From positions 1 to 64,000 of the forward strand of contig CANRPU010000006.1 in the NCBI GenBank assembly GCA_947632555.1: a DNA stretch of 64,000 nucleotides. Direction: 5' to 3'. The notes under the pieces are model-generated. The model worked only from the letters and a program-made list of their open reading frames with translations, did no database searches and was not told the DNA's origin. Of the stretch, positions 31,983 through 41,015 are shown piece by piece. Both the position numbers and the translations under genes were made by a program. This DNA comes from an uncultured Lachnospiraceae bacterium (lineage in GTDB: Bacteria > Bacillota > Clostridia > Lachnospirales > Lachnospiraceae). Position 1 is the stretch's first letter, and every line of letters begins with the position of its first letter.

Positions 31983-33347
31983 TCAGCCGATGCTGATCTC
32001 CTCCATAGGATTTTTGATGATATGGCTGCTGTTGTTCTTTTTGGTGCTGAACGCGATCACCAGCGATATGGGACCCACCCGTCCCAGATACATGGTTACG
32101 ATGATAATAAGTTTTCCCCATAGGTTTAACAGAGGCGTCAGATTCCTGCTCAGGCCCACCGTTGCCGTGGCGCTGATCGTTTCATAGGCGATGTCCAGCG
32201 CGTCCGCGTCGGTGACAACGGACAGCAGGACAGTGGAGGTAAACAGGATAAGAAACGCCATGCTCACCACCGCGGCGGCCTTGCTTACTGCCTGCTTGGA
32301 AATGGTCCTGTGGAAAAATACCGCTTCTTCTTTGTTCCGGATGGCCGCGAGGGAGGAAACGAAGAGCACGGCGATGGTGACTGTTTTTACGCCGCCCGCA
32401 GTTCCCACCGGCGAACCGCCTATGAACATCAGAAACAGCGCGACCACTGCGGAAGCGTTTGTCAGATTCTGCTGGGGAATGGTGGCGAACCCGGCCGTTC
32501 TCGTGGTCACGGACTGGAACAGGGCGGCCAGTATCTTATCCGGCAGCGGATAGTCTTTTATGGTGAGCGGGTTGTTATACTCCAGGAGAAAGAACGCGAC
32601 AGTTCCCCCCAATATGAGAAAAACGGTAATGAAAATAGCCATCTTGCTGTGAAGTGTCAGGTGGCTGAAACATTTGAGTTTCTGCTGCCGGATGTTCTTA
32701 AGGGCTTTTACCACGTCCCACCAGACGATATAGCCGATGCCGCCCAGAACGATCAGCAGGCAGGTAACGATCATGATCAGGGGATTGTGGGCGTAACCGC
32801 ACAGGCTCTCCTCCGACAGGATATCCATGCCGGCGTTGCAGAAAGCGGATACGGAATGAAAAACGGAGATCCAGATTCCTTTTGCCCCGTATTCCGGTAC
32901 AAATACGAGCATGGACAGAAGCGCGCCGGCGCCTTCCACGATCAGGGTACCGGCAAGCACGCTCTTGATAAATTTGACGATGCCGGACAATGTGTTCAGA
33001 TTAAACGCATCCTGGATCAGGATCCTGTCGGCGATCCCGATCCTTCTGTGCAGGCTTATGAGAACGCCTGACAAAACGGTGATGACGCCCAGTCCTCCGA
33101 TCTGGATGAGCAGCAGTATCACGGCCTGTCCGAAAATACTCCATGTGGAAACGGTGGGCACCGTGACGAGCCCCGTGACGCAGATGGAAGTGGCGGCAGT
33201 AAACAGAGCGTCTATATAAGGAACGGCTTTACCGTCGGCGGAACTGACCGGCAGCGCGAGCAGCGCGCTTCCCGCCAGGATTGCCAGCAGAAAGCTGATC
33301 ATGATGGTCCGTGTGGGGGACAAAGCCGTGATGGTTCTCTTTTTCAT
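31983..33347 (-). CDS. ktrB: Potassium uptake transmembrane subunit (KtrB/TrkH type)
   Basis: A 454-residue K+ (or Na+-coupled) transporter made of four M1-P-M2 repeats. Pore loops are visible as TSICVTGL, SAFCNAGMD, TTRTAGF and SATATVGLS, each with the selectivity Gly. It pairs with KtrA for K+ uptake and turgor control. It is transcribed from a promoter at 33413-33440. Confidence 0.95.
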   Translation of the reverse strand: MKKRTITALSPTRTIMISFLLAILAGSALLALPVSSADGKAVPYIDALFTAATSICVTGLVTVPTVSTWSIFGQAVILLLIQIGGLGVITVLSGVLISLHRRIGIADRILIQDAFNLNTLSGIVKFIKSVLAGTLIVEGAGALLSMLVFVPEYGAKGIWISVFHSVSAFCNAGMDILSEESLCGYAHNPLIMIVTCLLIVLGGIGYIVWWDVVKALKNIRQQKLKCFSHLTLHSKMAIFITVFLILGGTVAFFLLEYNNPLTIKDYPLPDKILAALFQSVTTRTAGFATIPQQNLTNASAVVALFLMFIGGSPVGTAGGVKTVTIAVLFVSSLAAIRNKEEAVFFHRTISKQAVSKAAAVVSMAFLILFTSTVLLSVVTDADALDIAYETISATATVGLSRNLTPLLNLWGKLIIIVTMYLGRVGPISLVIAFSTKKNNSSHIIKNPMEEISIG

Positions 33348-33412
33348 GTTATTTCCCCGGTTTTCCTATTAAACTTCTGTATCGGCAGAATCATCCTGTC
33401 TTGAATAAGGTC

Positions 33413-33440
33413 ATTATACCACAACCTCCACTCAAATCAA
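33413..33440 (-). promoter_or_regulatory. Promoter of ktrBA
   Basis: On the minus strand TTGATT (33440-33435), a 16-bp spacer and TATAAT (33418-33413) with TGG before it (extended -10). It starts 7 bp past the tmcAL stop. Confidence 0.75.
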
Positions 33441-33447
33441 CTTCCTT

Positions 33448-34710
33448 TTATGGCGCGGAGGGGAGTTTCAGAACCTGCCGGCGGTACTCATGCACGGGGG
33501 CCCTCCCGGCCTTCTGCGCCCGGATGCCTTCGTAGAGGCCGGAGGCGAACACATCCTGCCGGAACATGGCCTTTCCCAAGGGGGAGAGCAGGTCTTCCGC
33601 TTCCGCCGGTCTGGACAGCAGGGGAACGGATGTCTTGGACAGCGCCGACAGCAGAGGCGCGGAAGCAGGATTAAATCCCAGTATCCTGGCGTATTGGGCT
33701 TCCTTTTGGGAAGCGGCTTCCCGCAGAAAATCTTCCGTGATGTTCAGCAGAATATGCGTCAGGGCGCGGCAGATACGGGTATAGGTCAGATCCCTGGACT
33801 TCAGCAGGTTCCCGAATTGGGAAAAGGAGATGTATTCCTCCAGCGCGTTTTTGATCTTGTCGGACAGGGCGCCGGACACATCCGCGAAACCGGCGTATCC
33901 CCGGGACTGCAGACCCAGCAGCCGGTAAAAGAGCGGGGAAGAAAAATCTTCGCAGCTGATAAAACCGTCCCGCTGTTCTCTTTCCAGTATGTCCAGAGTG
34001 GTTTGGGGAAGAAAGGGAACCAGGGAAGAAAGCGGCGTCCGTTCCAGCAGAGCGCGCCGCAAAGACAGGGCGGAGGCAAAGCCGGCTTCCCGTCCGGGCA
34101 GCAGCGCATCCTGATGGCCGGCCCCCTGCCTGGGCAGCGTATAGATCTCCATGGAGCTGCCGCATTTTAGAAGCGCTTTGATATACTCGATGCCCAGAAT
34201 GTTGTTGGGAGCCCGCAGCAGCTCTTTTGGGGAGGGAGTGTCCGGTCCGGCATCTTCTTCCATGCAGGCGCAGAGCGCCCGGCTGCGGGCGGCGGGAAAG
34301 GAGAGCCCGTTTTGCTGGTAACGGAGCAGAAGGTTTTGATATAACGCGGGTTCCTCAAGCAGGATGCGGGCCGCCTGTGTAAGAGGGGATAAAGCGCCGC
34401 ATTCGCTGCCGAAGCACAGGGCGTCCACGCCCAGAGAGCTGAGAAGCGTAACGGCGCCGCCCGCGAAATATTCGGCGCTTCCGCAGGAAAAGCAGACGGG
34501 GAGCTCCAGAACCAGGTCCGCGCCTCCTAAGAGCGCCATCTCGCAGCGGGCGTATTTGTTGACAAGGGCGGGCAGCCCCCTCTGGGTAAAATCTCCGCCC
34601 AGGATGACTACCGCGTAGTCCGCCCCGGAAAGAGCTTTCGCGCGCGCAAGCTGATAGCGGTGCCCGTTGTGGAACGGGTCGTATTCCGCGATGACACCCA
34701 CTGTTTTCAT
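33448..34710 (-). CDS. tmcAL: tRNA(Met) cytidine acetate ligase (TmcAL/YlbM)
   Basis: A 420-residue nucleotidyltransferase-fold enzyme that acetylates C34 of elongator tRNA-Met using acetate and ATP. Diagnostic are GVIAEYDPFHNGHRYQL (HxGH) and the conserved ILGGDFTQRGLPALVNKYAR. The frame opens further upstream, but ATG 34710 has AGGAGATATC and matches the family N terminus. It diverges from pta-ackA, which is apt because both handle acetate activation; this may be coincidence. Confidence 0.92.
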   Translation of the reverse strand: MKTVGVIAEYDPFHNGHRYQLARAKALSGADYAVVILGGDFTQRGLPALVNKYARCEMALLGGADLVLELPVCFSCGSAEYFAGGAVTLLSSLGVDALCFGSECGALSPLTQAARILLEEPALYQNLLLRYQQNGLSFPAARSRALCACMEEDAGPDTPSPKELLRAPNNILGIEYIKALLKCGSSMEIYTLPRQGAGHQDALLPGREAGFASALSLRRALLERTPLSSLVPFLPQTTLDILEREQRDGFISCEDFSSPLFYRLLGLQSRGYAGFADVSGALSDKIKNALEEYISFSQFGNLLKSRDLTYTRICRALTHILLNITEDFLREAASQKEAQYARILGFNPASAPLLSALSKTSVPLLSRPAEAEDLLSPLGKAMFRQDVFASGLYEGIRAQKAGRAPVHEYRRQVLKLPSAP

Positions 34711-34740
34711 GATATCTCCTTTACGAAATTTGTATGGGAA

Positions 34741-34768
34741 ATTATACAATTTTCCGCATGTTTGTCCT
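34741..34768 (-). promoter_or_regulatory. Promoter of tmcAL
   Basis: On the minus strand AGGACA (34768-34763), a 16-bp spacer and TATAAT (34746-34741) with TG upstream. It lies back to back with the pta promoter. Confidence 0.6.
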
Positions 34769-34796
34769 TGTGTCAAAAGTTCATCTTTAGTATAAT
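34768..34796 (+). promoter_or_regulatory. Promoter of pta-ackA
   Basis: TTGTGT (34768-34773), a 17-bp spacer and TATAAT (34791-34796), 46 bp before the pta start. Confidence 0.75.
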
Positions 34797-34841
34797 ATAA
34801 TCAAAGCTTTTTGCATAGAAAAATCTGAAAGGAGAGGGGTT

Positions 34842-35843
34842 ATGTCGTACATTGATTTAATTAAAGAACGGGCCAAGGTGGACAAAAAAACCATCGTGCT
34901 GCCCGAATCCAGCGACAAGAGAACACTGATTGCCGCTGCCAGGATTGTGGAGGAAGACATTGCCAATATCATCATGATCGGCGATGAGGAAAAGATTATG
35001 GACGGTGCCGGCTGGCTGGAAGTGGACCTGAGCGGCGTTCAGGTCGTGAATCCCAAAACCACCGATAAATTAGAGGAATACGTCAATCTGTTATATGAAA
35101 CCAGAAAGGCCAAAGGCATGACCCCTGAGGCCGCGAGGGAGATCCTGCTGAATGATTACCTGACTTTCGGTATCGTCATGGTAAAGAATAACGATGCGGA
35201 CGGCATGGTGGCGGGCGCCTGCCATTCCACCGCGGACACGCTCCGGCCCGCGCTGCAGATCTTAAAGACGGCTCCCGGCGTAAAGCTGGTATCCGCGTTC
35301 TTCATCATGGATACGGTCATGAAGGACCAGGGAGAAAACGGCACGTTCCTGTTTGCCGACTGCGGACTGAACCAGGATCCTTCGGCGGAGGATCTGGCGG
35401 CCATAGCGGATACTTCTTCCAGGAGTTTCAAATCCCTGATAGGCCCCAAACCTGTGATCGCCATGCTTTCCCACTCTACCAAAGGCAGCGCGAAGCACGC
35501 TCTGGTAGATAAGGTGGTGGAAGCCACCCGCATCGCGCAGGAGCAGTATCCGCATCTGGTGCTGGACGGGGAGCTGCAGGTGGATGCGGCGCTGGTACCT
35601 TCCGTTGCCAAGTCGAAATCCCCCGGAAGTCCCGTGGCCGGCAGAGCCAATATCCTGATCTTTCCCAATCTGGATGCGGGCAATATCGGTTACAAACTGG
35701 TACAGCGGCTGGGCGGAGCGGAAGCTTACGGCCCCATGCTGCAGGGTATCGCCAAGCCGGTCAACGACCTTTCCAGAGGCTGCTCCTGGGAGGACATTGT
35801 AGGCGTGGTGGCGCTGACGGCGGTACAGGCTCAGCTGGTATAG
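34842..35843 (+). CDS. pta: Phosphate acetyltransferase
   Basis: A 333-residue short-form enzyme interconverting acetyl-CoA and acetyl phosphate in the fermentative acetate pathway. KKTIVLPESSDKRTL at the N terminus, MVAGACHSTADTLRPALQ and the C-terminal RANILIFPNLDAGNIGYKL are family signatures. The RBS is AAAGGAGAGG. ackA follows by 45 nt. Confidence 0.96.
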   Translation: MSYIDLIKERAKVDKKTIVLPESSDKRTLIAAARIVEEDIANIIMIGDEEKIMDGAGWLEVDLSGVQVVNPKTTDKLEEYVNLLYETRKAKGMTPEAAREILLNDYLTFGIVMVKNNDADGMVAGACHSTADTLRPALQILKTAPGVKLVSAFFIMDTVMKDQGENGTFLFADCGLNQDPSAEDLAAIADTSSRSFKSLIGPKPVIAMLSHSTKGSAKHALVDKVVEATRIAQEQYPHLVLDGELQVDAALVPSVAKSKSPGSPVAGRANILIFPNLDAGNIGYKLVQRLGGAEAYGPMLQGIAKPVNDLSRGCSWEDIVGVVALTAVQAQLV

Positions 35844-35888
35844 ATCCCGGCTGTCAGATAGAACGATAAAACGGAGGTAAGGCTGAAT

Positions 35889-37085
35889 ATGAATATATTG
35901 GTTATTAACTGCGGCAGTTCTTCTCTGAAATTCCAGCTGATCGACGCGGAAACGGAGAAGCTGAGCGCGAAGGGACTGTGTGAAAGGATCGGCATAGAGG
36001 GAAGCAAGATCACCTATTCGCCCGCGGGCGGTGAAAAAGAAGAAACGCTGGCGCCCATGGCAAACCATACGGATGCCATCCGGCTGGTATTAAACGCTCT
36101 GACGAATGAAAAGACCGGCGTGGTGAAGAGCCTGGACGAAATCGGCGCGGTAGGACACCGCATCGTGCACGGCGGCGAGAAGTTCGCGCAGTCCACGCTG
36201 ATCAACGAGGAGGTTATGGCGGCTATCACCGAATGCAACGATCTGGCGCCTCTGCACAATCCCGCGAATCTGATCGGCATTAACGCCTGCAGGGAGCTTA
36301 TGCCGGATACGCCCATGGCGGCGGTGTTCGATACCGCTTTCCATCAGACCATGCCGGAAAAAGCGTATATGTACGGGCTGCCCTATGAATATTACGAAAA
36401 ATACAGGATCAGGAGATACGGTTTTCACGGTACCAGCCACTCTTACGTGAGCAGACGGGCCGCGGAAGTGCTGGGGAAAAAATACGAAGATTTAAAGATC
36501 ATTGTCTGTCATCTGGGGAACGGCGCCAGCGTATCCGCCGTAATGGGCGGCAAATGCGTGGACACCTCCATGGGGTTGACGCCTCTGGAAGGACTGATCA
36601 TGGGAACGCGGTCCGGGGATATTGACCCGGCCATCATGGAATTTATCGCGCATAAGGAGAACAAATCCATAGACGAAGTGATGGCGGTCCTGAATAAGAA
36701 ATCCGGTGTGCTGGGACTTTCCGATAATCTTTCCTCCGACTTCAGGGATCTGGAGGCAGGGTACCGCGCGGGCAATCCCAGAGCGGTCAATGCCATGGAA
36801 ACCTTTGCTTACCGGGTGGCAAAATATATCGGCGCTTATACGGCGGCCATGAACGGCGTAGACCTGATCTGCTTTACCGCGGGCGTAGGCGAGAACAGCG
36901 CCTTTACCCGCTCCATGATATGCCGGTACCTGGGATATCTGGGCGTGGAGCTGGACGAGGAGGCCAATGGCAGAAGAGGGGAGGAGATCGCGATCTCCAC
37001 TCCGGAGAGCCGTACCGTGGTCATGGTGATCCCCACCAATGAAGAGCTGGCTATCGCCAGAGAAACCTACAGACTGCTTCAGTAA
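35889..37085 (+). CDS. ackA: Acetate kinase
   Basis: A 398-residue ASKHA kinase making ATP from acetyl phosphate. NILVINCGSSSLKFQL, VGHRIVHGGEKF, DTAFHQTMP, HGTSHSYVS and the adenosine motif FTAGVGENSA are all present. With pta it completes substrate-level phosphorylation to acetate. It ends at a strong hairpin shared with the convergent gene. Confidence 0.97.
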   Translation: MNILVINCGSSSLKFQLIDAETEKLSAKGLCERIGIEGSKITYSPAGGEKEETLAPMANHTDAIRLVLNALTNEKTGVVKSLDEIGAVGHRIVHGGEKFAQSTLINEEVMAAITECNDLAPLHNPANLIGINACRELMPDTPMAAVFDTAFHQTMPEKAYMYGLPYEYYEKYRIRRYGFHGTSHSYVSRRAAEVLGKKYEDLKIIVCHLGNGASVSAVMGGKCVDTSMGLTPLEGLIMGTRSGDIDPAIMEFIAHKENKSIDEVMAVLNKKSGVLGLSDNLSSDFRDLEAGYRAGNPRAVNAMETFAYRVAKYIGAYTAAMNGVDLICFTAGVGENSAFTRSMICRYLGYLGVELDEEANGRRGEEIAISTPESRTVVMVIPTNEELAIARETYRLLQ

Positions 37086-37103
37086 AACGGTGAAAAGCAA
37101 AAC

Positions 37104-37133
37104 CGGCCGCGCTTCCGTCAGGAAACGCGGCCG
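37104..37133. terminator. Hairpin between convergent ackA and small membrane gene
   Basis: CGGCCGCG (37104-37111) and CGCGGCCG (37126-37133) form an 8-bp stem. On the minus strand it is followed by GTTTTGCTTTTC, on the plus strand by a weak ATCTATTT. It probably ends the minus-strand gene and may also stop ackA. Confidence 0.65.
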
Positions 37134-37147
37134 ATCTATTTGCCGGT

Positions 37148-37381
37148 TTATTGTACAAAGGCAACAATGGCAAGAACAATGCCCGCCAGGCAGTAAAGAC
37201 CTACCAGGGCGCCGACGATCGTGGTCAGGATACCGACGAAGGGAATCAGACTGAGCAGTCCCAGAATGATACCGCATACAACGGAAACCGCCAGATAAAG
37301 CAGAATGGCGATAGCCAGGCTTCCGGCGTTGCCCTTTTGTACTTTGTTATTCAGCGGGAAAAAAGGTTTGATAGTGTCCAT
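37148..37381 (-). CDS. Small two-helix membrane protein
   Basis: A 77-residue protein with two hydrophobic helices (about 21-43 and 48-75) rich in Gly/Ile/Val and a short charged N terminus. It resembles small DUF4190/YtxH-sized membrane proteins in size only; no family is assigned. A strong AAGGAGG and a near-consensus promoter support it as a real gene. Confidence 0.7.
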   Translation of the reverse strand: MDTIKPFFPLNNKVQKGNAGSLAIAILLYLAVSVVCGIILGLLSLIPFVGILTTIVGALVGLYCLAGIVLAIVAFVQ

Positions 37382-37421
37382 GAAAACGCCTCCTTTGCAA
37401 TGAGTGTAACAATATAGTTAG

Positions 37422-37450
37422 ATTATACGTTATTTGCGGAAAAATGGCAA
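37422..37450 (-). promoter_or_regulatory. Promoter of the small membrane protein
   Basis: On the minus strand TTGCCA (37450-37445), a 17-bp spacer and TATAAT (37427-37422), 41 bp before the ATG. Confidence 0.8.
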
Positions 37451-37502
37451 TAAGCAACAAAAACATTCCTGAAATAAGCGGAAAAAACATTCTGAAAACA
37501 TC

Positions 37503-37531
37503 TTGACAGGAGAAAAAAAGAGAGTTAATAT
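37503..37531 (+). promoter_or_regulatory. Promoter of the trp operon
   Basis: TTGACA (37503-37508), a 17-bp spacer and TAATAT (37526-37531). It drives the T-box leader from about 37538. Confidence 0.82.
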
Positions 37532-37539
37532 GATTTAAA

Positions 37540-37825
37540 ATAAAAACAGTGGTAGAAACCGATGATGTGGAGATAAAAACGGTACGTGCACTTACAGAGA
37601 GCCCTGTATGCTGAGAGCGGGGCAGAACGCAGGCTGTTAAATGGACCACGGAGGGCATGGTGAACGGGTTTCCCAGTAGCCGTGACGTGAGGCATACGTT
37701 AGTTGCCGGGGATATGTCGGTATCCTGAAAGCGCGTCCGCGCAGCTGCGGGCGAATCAAGGTGGCACCACGGGGAAGTCAGTACTCGTCCTTGACAGATT
37801 GCGGTATCTGTCGGGGGCGTTTTTA
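37540..37825 (+). promoter_or_regulatory. T-box leader (tRNA-Trp sensing) of the trp operon
   Basis: The T-box core AAGGTGGCACCACGG is at 37758-37772. The stem I distal AGAGAGCCC element is near 37602. A TGG in AAATGGACC at 37642-37644 is the likely Trp specifier. The terminator hairpin (37786-37819, GACAGAT/ATCTGTC with outer CG-rich pairs) is followed by TTTTT. Uncharged tRNA-Trp should pair with specifier and T-box to form the antiterminator and let RNA polymerase into trpE. This fills most of the 515-bp gap before trpE. Confidence 0.88.
37786..37825 (+). terminator. T-box-controlled terminator
   Basis: GACAGAT (37793-37799) pairs with ATCTGTC (37806-37812), extended by CGTCC/GGGGCG, then TTTTTA. 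It is mutually exclusive with the antiterminator that uses the T-box core. Confidence 0.82.
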
Positions 37826-37895
37826 TGTTGTGGGAAATGTCCCGGAGTTCTGATCTTTCTCGGTGTAAGAATAAGGAAGACGGAAAGGAGATTGT

Positions 37896-39389
37896 ATGGC
37901 GGAAAATGGCAAAGCGCGGATATTTCCCGCGAAGGAAGAGGCAGAAAAGCTGGCGGCATCCGGAAACTACAGTATGATTCCCGTATATACCTGGCTGTAC
38001 GCGGATGTGGCTACCCCCATGGAAGTGGTGAAAAGACTGAAAAAGGCCAGCCGGCATGTTTTTTTACTGGAAAGCGCGGAAGACAGCAAGCGCTGGGGCA
38101 GGTATACTTTTATCGGCTATGAGCCGAAACTGGAGATCATATGCAGAGATGGCAAAGTACAGATTACCCAGGACGGCACCAAACGGATTTCCTATGAAAA
38201 TCCCAGAGATTGCATCCGTAAGATCATGGAGTCCTGCAGGAGCCCTAAACTGGAGGAGCTTCCTTCTTTCAGCGGAGGTCTGGTGGGATACTTTTCCTAC
38301 GATTTTATCAAATACAGCGAGCCTTCCCTGGATCTGGATGCCAGGGATTCCGAGCAGTTTCAGGACGTAAATTTAATGCTGTTCGATAAACTGGTCTGCT
38401 TTGACAATTACAGCCAGAAGATATTTTTGATCAAGAATATCGCGGCCGCGGGGGTGGAAACGGCTTATGAAAAAGCCGGAGAGGAATTGGAGGCTCTGAA
38501 GGAACTGGCGGTATACGGGGAAAAAGAAGAAGAACGCCCCTTTACGCTGAAGTCGGAATTTCAACCGCTGTTTTCGGAAGAAGCCTACTGCCGCATGGTG
38601 GAAAAGGCCAAGGAATACATCAGGGAAGGAGATATTTTTCAGGTGGTGCTCTCCAACCGGATGGAAGCCGAAATGGAAGGCAGTCTGCTGGATGTCTACA
38701 GGGTGCTCAGGACCCAGAATCCTTCCCCCTATATGTTCTACTTTTCGGGAGAGGACGGAGAGATCGCCGGAGCCAGTCCCGAAACCCTGGTGAAGCTGGA
38801 AGGGGAAAAGCTTTATACCTTTCCTCTGGCGGGGACCAGGAGAAGAGGCGCGGACAGGGAGGAAGACGAAAAACTGGAGGCCGAGCTTCTGCGGGACGAG
38901 AAGGAGCTTGCCGAACACAATATGCTGGTGGATCTGGGGCGGAACGATCTGGGCAAGATCAGCGAGATCGGTTCCGTACAGGTGGAAAAATACATGGGGA
39001 TCCATCGTTACTCCCATGTGATGCATATCGGTTCCACGGTATCCGGCGTGATCAGAAAGGACAGGGATGCCCTGGACGCGGTGGATGCGGTGCTGCCGGC
39101 AGGAACGCTTTCCGGAGCGCCCAAGATCAGAGCCTGCCAGATCATCAACGAACTGGAGAACAACAAGCGGGGAATCTACGGGGGAGCCATCGGGTATCTT
39201 TCCTTTACGGGGGGCCTGGACACCTGTATTGCCATCCGGCTGGCGTTTTCCAAAAACGGCAGGGTATATGTAAGAGCGGGAGCGGGTATCGTGGCGGACA
39301 GCGTACCCGTCAACGAATACCGGGAATGCCTGCAGAAGGCGGCCGCGGTGGTCAAGGCGGCGGACTGCGCCAAAGGAGGTATCGAATGA
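37896..39389 (+). CDS. trpE: Anthranilate synthase component I
   Basis: A 497-residue chorismate-utilising enzyme, first step of tryptophan synthesis, using ammonia from TrpG. The feedback site HVFLLESAEDSKRWGRYTF is present, so Trp inhibition is likely. Catalytic segments include FQVVLSNRMEAE, PLAGTRRRGA, HNMLVDLGRNDLG, TLSGAPKIRA and GAGIVADSVPVNEY. It starts at ATG with AAAGGAGA and overlaps trpG by 4 nt. Confidence 0.97.
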   Translation: MAENGKARIFPAKEEAEKLAASGNYSMIPVYTWLYADVATPMEVVKRLKKASRHVFLLESAEDSKRWGRYTFIGYEPKLEIICRDGKVQITQDGTKRISYENPRDCIRKIMESCRSPKLEELPSFSGGLVGYFSYDFIKYSEPSLDLDARDSEQFQDVNLMLFDKLVCFDNYSQKIFLIKNIAAAGVETAYEKAGEELEALKELAVYGEKEEERPFTLKSEFQPLFSEEAYCRMVEKAKEYIREGDIFQVVLSNRMEAEMEGSLLDVYRVLRTQNPSPYMFYFSGEDGEIAGASPETLVKLEGEKLYTFPLAGTRRRGADREEDEKLEAELLRDEKELAEHNMLVDLGRNDLGKISEIGSVQVEKYMGIHRYSHVMHIGSTVSGVIRKDRDALDAVDAVLPAGTLSGAPKIRACQIINELENNKRGIYGGAIGYLSFTGGLDTCIAIRLAFSKNGRVYVRAGAGIVADSVPVNEYRECLQKAAAVVKAADCAKGGIE

Positions 39390-39952
39390 TTCTGCTGATA
39401 GATAATTACGACAGTTTTTCTTATAATGTATACCAGCTCATAGGCAGCATCAATCCGGATATCAGAGTGATACGCAACGATGAGATGACGGTGGAAGAAA
39501 TTGACGCATTGGCGCCGGAAGCCATTATCCTGTCCCCGGGGCCGGGAAGGCCGGAGGACGCCGGGATCTGCTGTGAAACCGTAAAGAAGCTGGGAGCGAA
39601 GTACAAAATACTGGGGATCTGTCTGGGACACCAGGCCATCTGCCAGGTATACGGGGCGCGGATCACCTACGCGGCCAGGCTTATGCACGGGAAACAATCG
39701 GAAATATATCCGGTGGAAGAGAGCGGACTGTTCGCGGGGCTGGGAAGCTCCTTTCCGGCGGCCAGATACCATTCTCTGGCGGCGGAGCGGGATACCATGC
39801 CGGAGTGCTTAAAAATAACGGCGCGGACCGCGGACGGGGAAGTCATGGCAGTGGAACATAAGGAATATCCCGTATTCGGGGTGCAGTTTCATCCGGAATC
39901 GGTGCTGACGCCCCAGGGCAGGATCATACTGGAAAATTTTATGAAAATATAA
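39386..39952 (+). CDS. trpG: Anthranilate synthase component II (glutamine amidotransferase)
   Basis: A 188-residue class I amidotransferase that delivers ammonia to TrpE. LIDNYDSFSYN at the N terminus, nucleophile Cys in LGICLGHQAIC and the His-Glu in VQFHPES are intact. ATG 39386 follows AAAGGAGGT and overlaps the trpE stop (ATGA). In some Firmicutes this subunit also serves folate synthesis; here its place in the trp operon argues for the Trp role. Confidence 0.96.
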   Translation: MILLIDNYDSFSYNVYQLIGSINPDIRVIRNDEMTVEEIDALAPEAIILSPGPGRPEDAGICCETVKKLGAKYKILGICLGHQAICQVYGARITYAARLMHGKQSEIYPVEESGLFAGLGSSFPAARYHSLAAERDTMPECLKITARTADGEVMAVEHKEYPVFGVQFHPESVLTPQGRIILENFMKI

Positions 39953-39991
39953 TAATAAACAGCAAGGAAACAGGAAAGGAAGGAAAAAACT

Positions 39992-41002
39992 ATGATCAAA
40001 GAGGCTATCATCAAATTATCCAAAAAAGAGGATATCGGGTACGAGGCGGCCAAGGCCGTTATGGACGAGATCATGAAAGGCGAGGCTACGGATGTCCAGA
40101 AGGCGGCGTATTTAAGCCTGCTTTCCGCGAAGGGAGAAACCATTGAAGAAATCACCGGTTCCGCGGAAGAAATGCGCGATCACGCCACCCGCCTGAACCA
40201 TGACGGAGATGTACTGGAGATCGTGGGGACCGGTGGTGACGGCTCCAATTCTTTCAACATTTCCACCACCTCTTCACTGGTCATCGCGGCGGCGGGCGTT
40301 CCGGTGGCGAAACACGGCAACCGCGGCGCCAGTTCCAAATCCGGCGCGGCGGACGTGCTGGAAGCCCTGGGGGTTAAGATCACCATTCCCGTGGAAAAGA
40401 GCGAGGAGATCTTAAGAAAGGCGAATATCTGCTTTATGTTTGCCCAGAGCTATCACGGCGCCATGAAGTATGTGGGCCCTATCAGAAAAGAACTTGGGAT
40501 CCGCACGGTATTCAACATTTTGGGACCTCTGACCAATCCTGCCTTTGCCACTCTGCAGGTCATGGGCGTGTATGAGGAAGCCCTGGTAGAGCCCATGGCG
40601 AAAGTGCTGCGGAATCTGGGCGTAAAAAGAGGCATGGTAGTGTACGGACAGGACCGGCTGGATGAGATCTCCATGAGCGCGCCCACCAGCGTATGCGAAC
40701 TGGGAGATGACGGGTTCCGTTCCTATGTGATCACGCCGGAGCAGTTTGGCCTGACCAGATGCAGGAAAGAAGACCTGGTGGGAGGCACTCCCGAGGAGAA
40801 CGCGGCTATTACCAGGAAGATACTGGACGGCGTCAAAGGCCCGCAGAGAGATGCGGTGGTATTGAACGCGGGGGCGGCTCTGTATATTGCCGGAAAAGCG
40901 GATACCCATGAAGCGGGAACGCGGCTGGCCGAAAAGATCATCGACGAAGGGCTGGCAAAGAAAAAACTGGAAGAATTTGTACGTCTGTCCAACGAAGCGT
41001 AA
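39992..41002 (+). CDS. trpD: Anthranilate phosphoribosyltransferase
   Basis: A 336-residue enzyme joining anthranilate to PRPP. The PRPP loop [17 protein letters not shown] and the [21 protein letters not shown] motif are intact, and the acidic pair for Mg2+ is in RLDEISMS. The length is typical. It lies 39 nt after trpG, with AGGAAGGA upstream. Confidence 0.97.
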   Translation: MIKEAIIKLSKKEDIGYEAAKAVMDEIMKGEATDVQKAAYLSLLSAKGETIEEITGSAEEMRDHATRLNHDGDVLEIVGTGGDGSNSFNISTTSSLVIAAAGVPVAKHGNRGASSKSGAADVLEALGVKITIPVEKSEEILRKANICFMFAQSYHGAMKYVGPIRKELGIRTVFNILGPLTNPAFATLQVMGVYEEALVEPMAKVLRNLGVKRGMVVYGQDRLDEISMSAPTSVCELGDDGFRSYVITPEQFGLTRCRKEDLVGGTPEENAAITRKILDGVKGPQRDAVVLNAGAALYIAGKADTHEAGTRLAEKIIDEGLAKKKLEEFVRLSNEA

Positions 41003-41015
41003 GGAAGGTTTTTAT

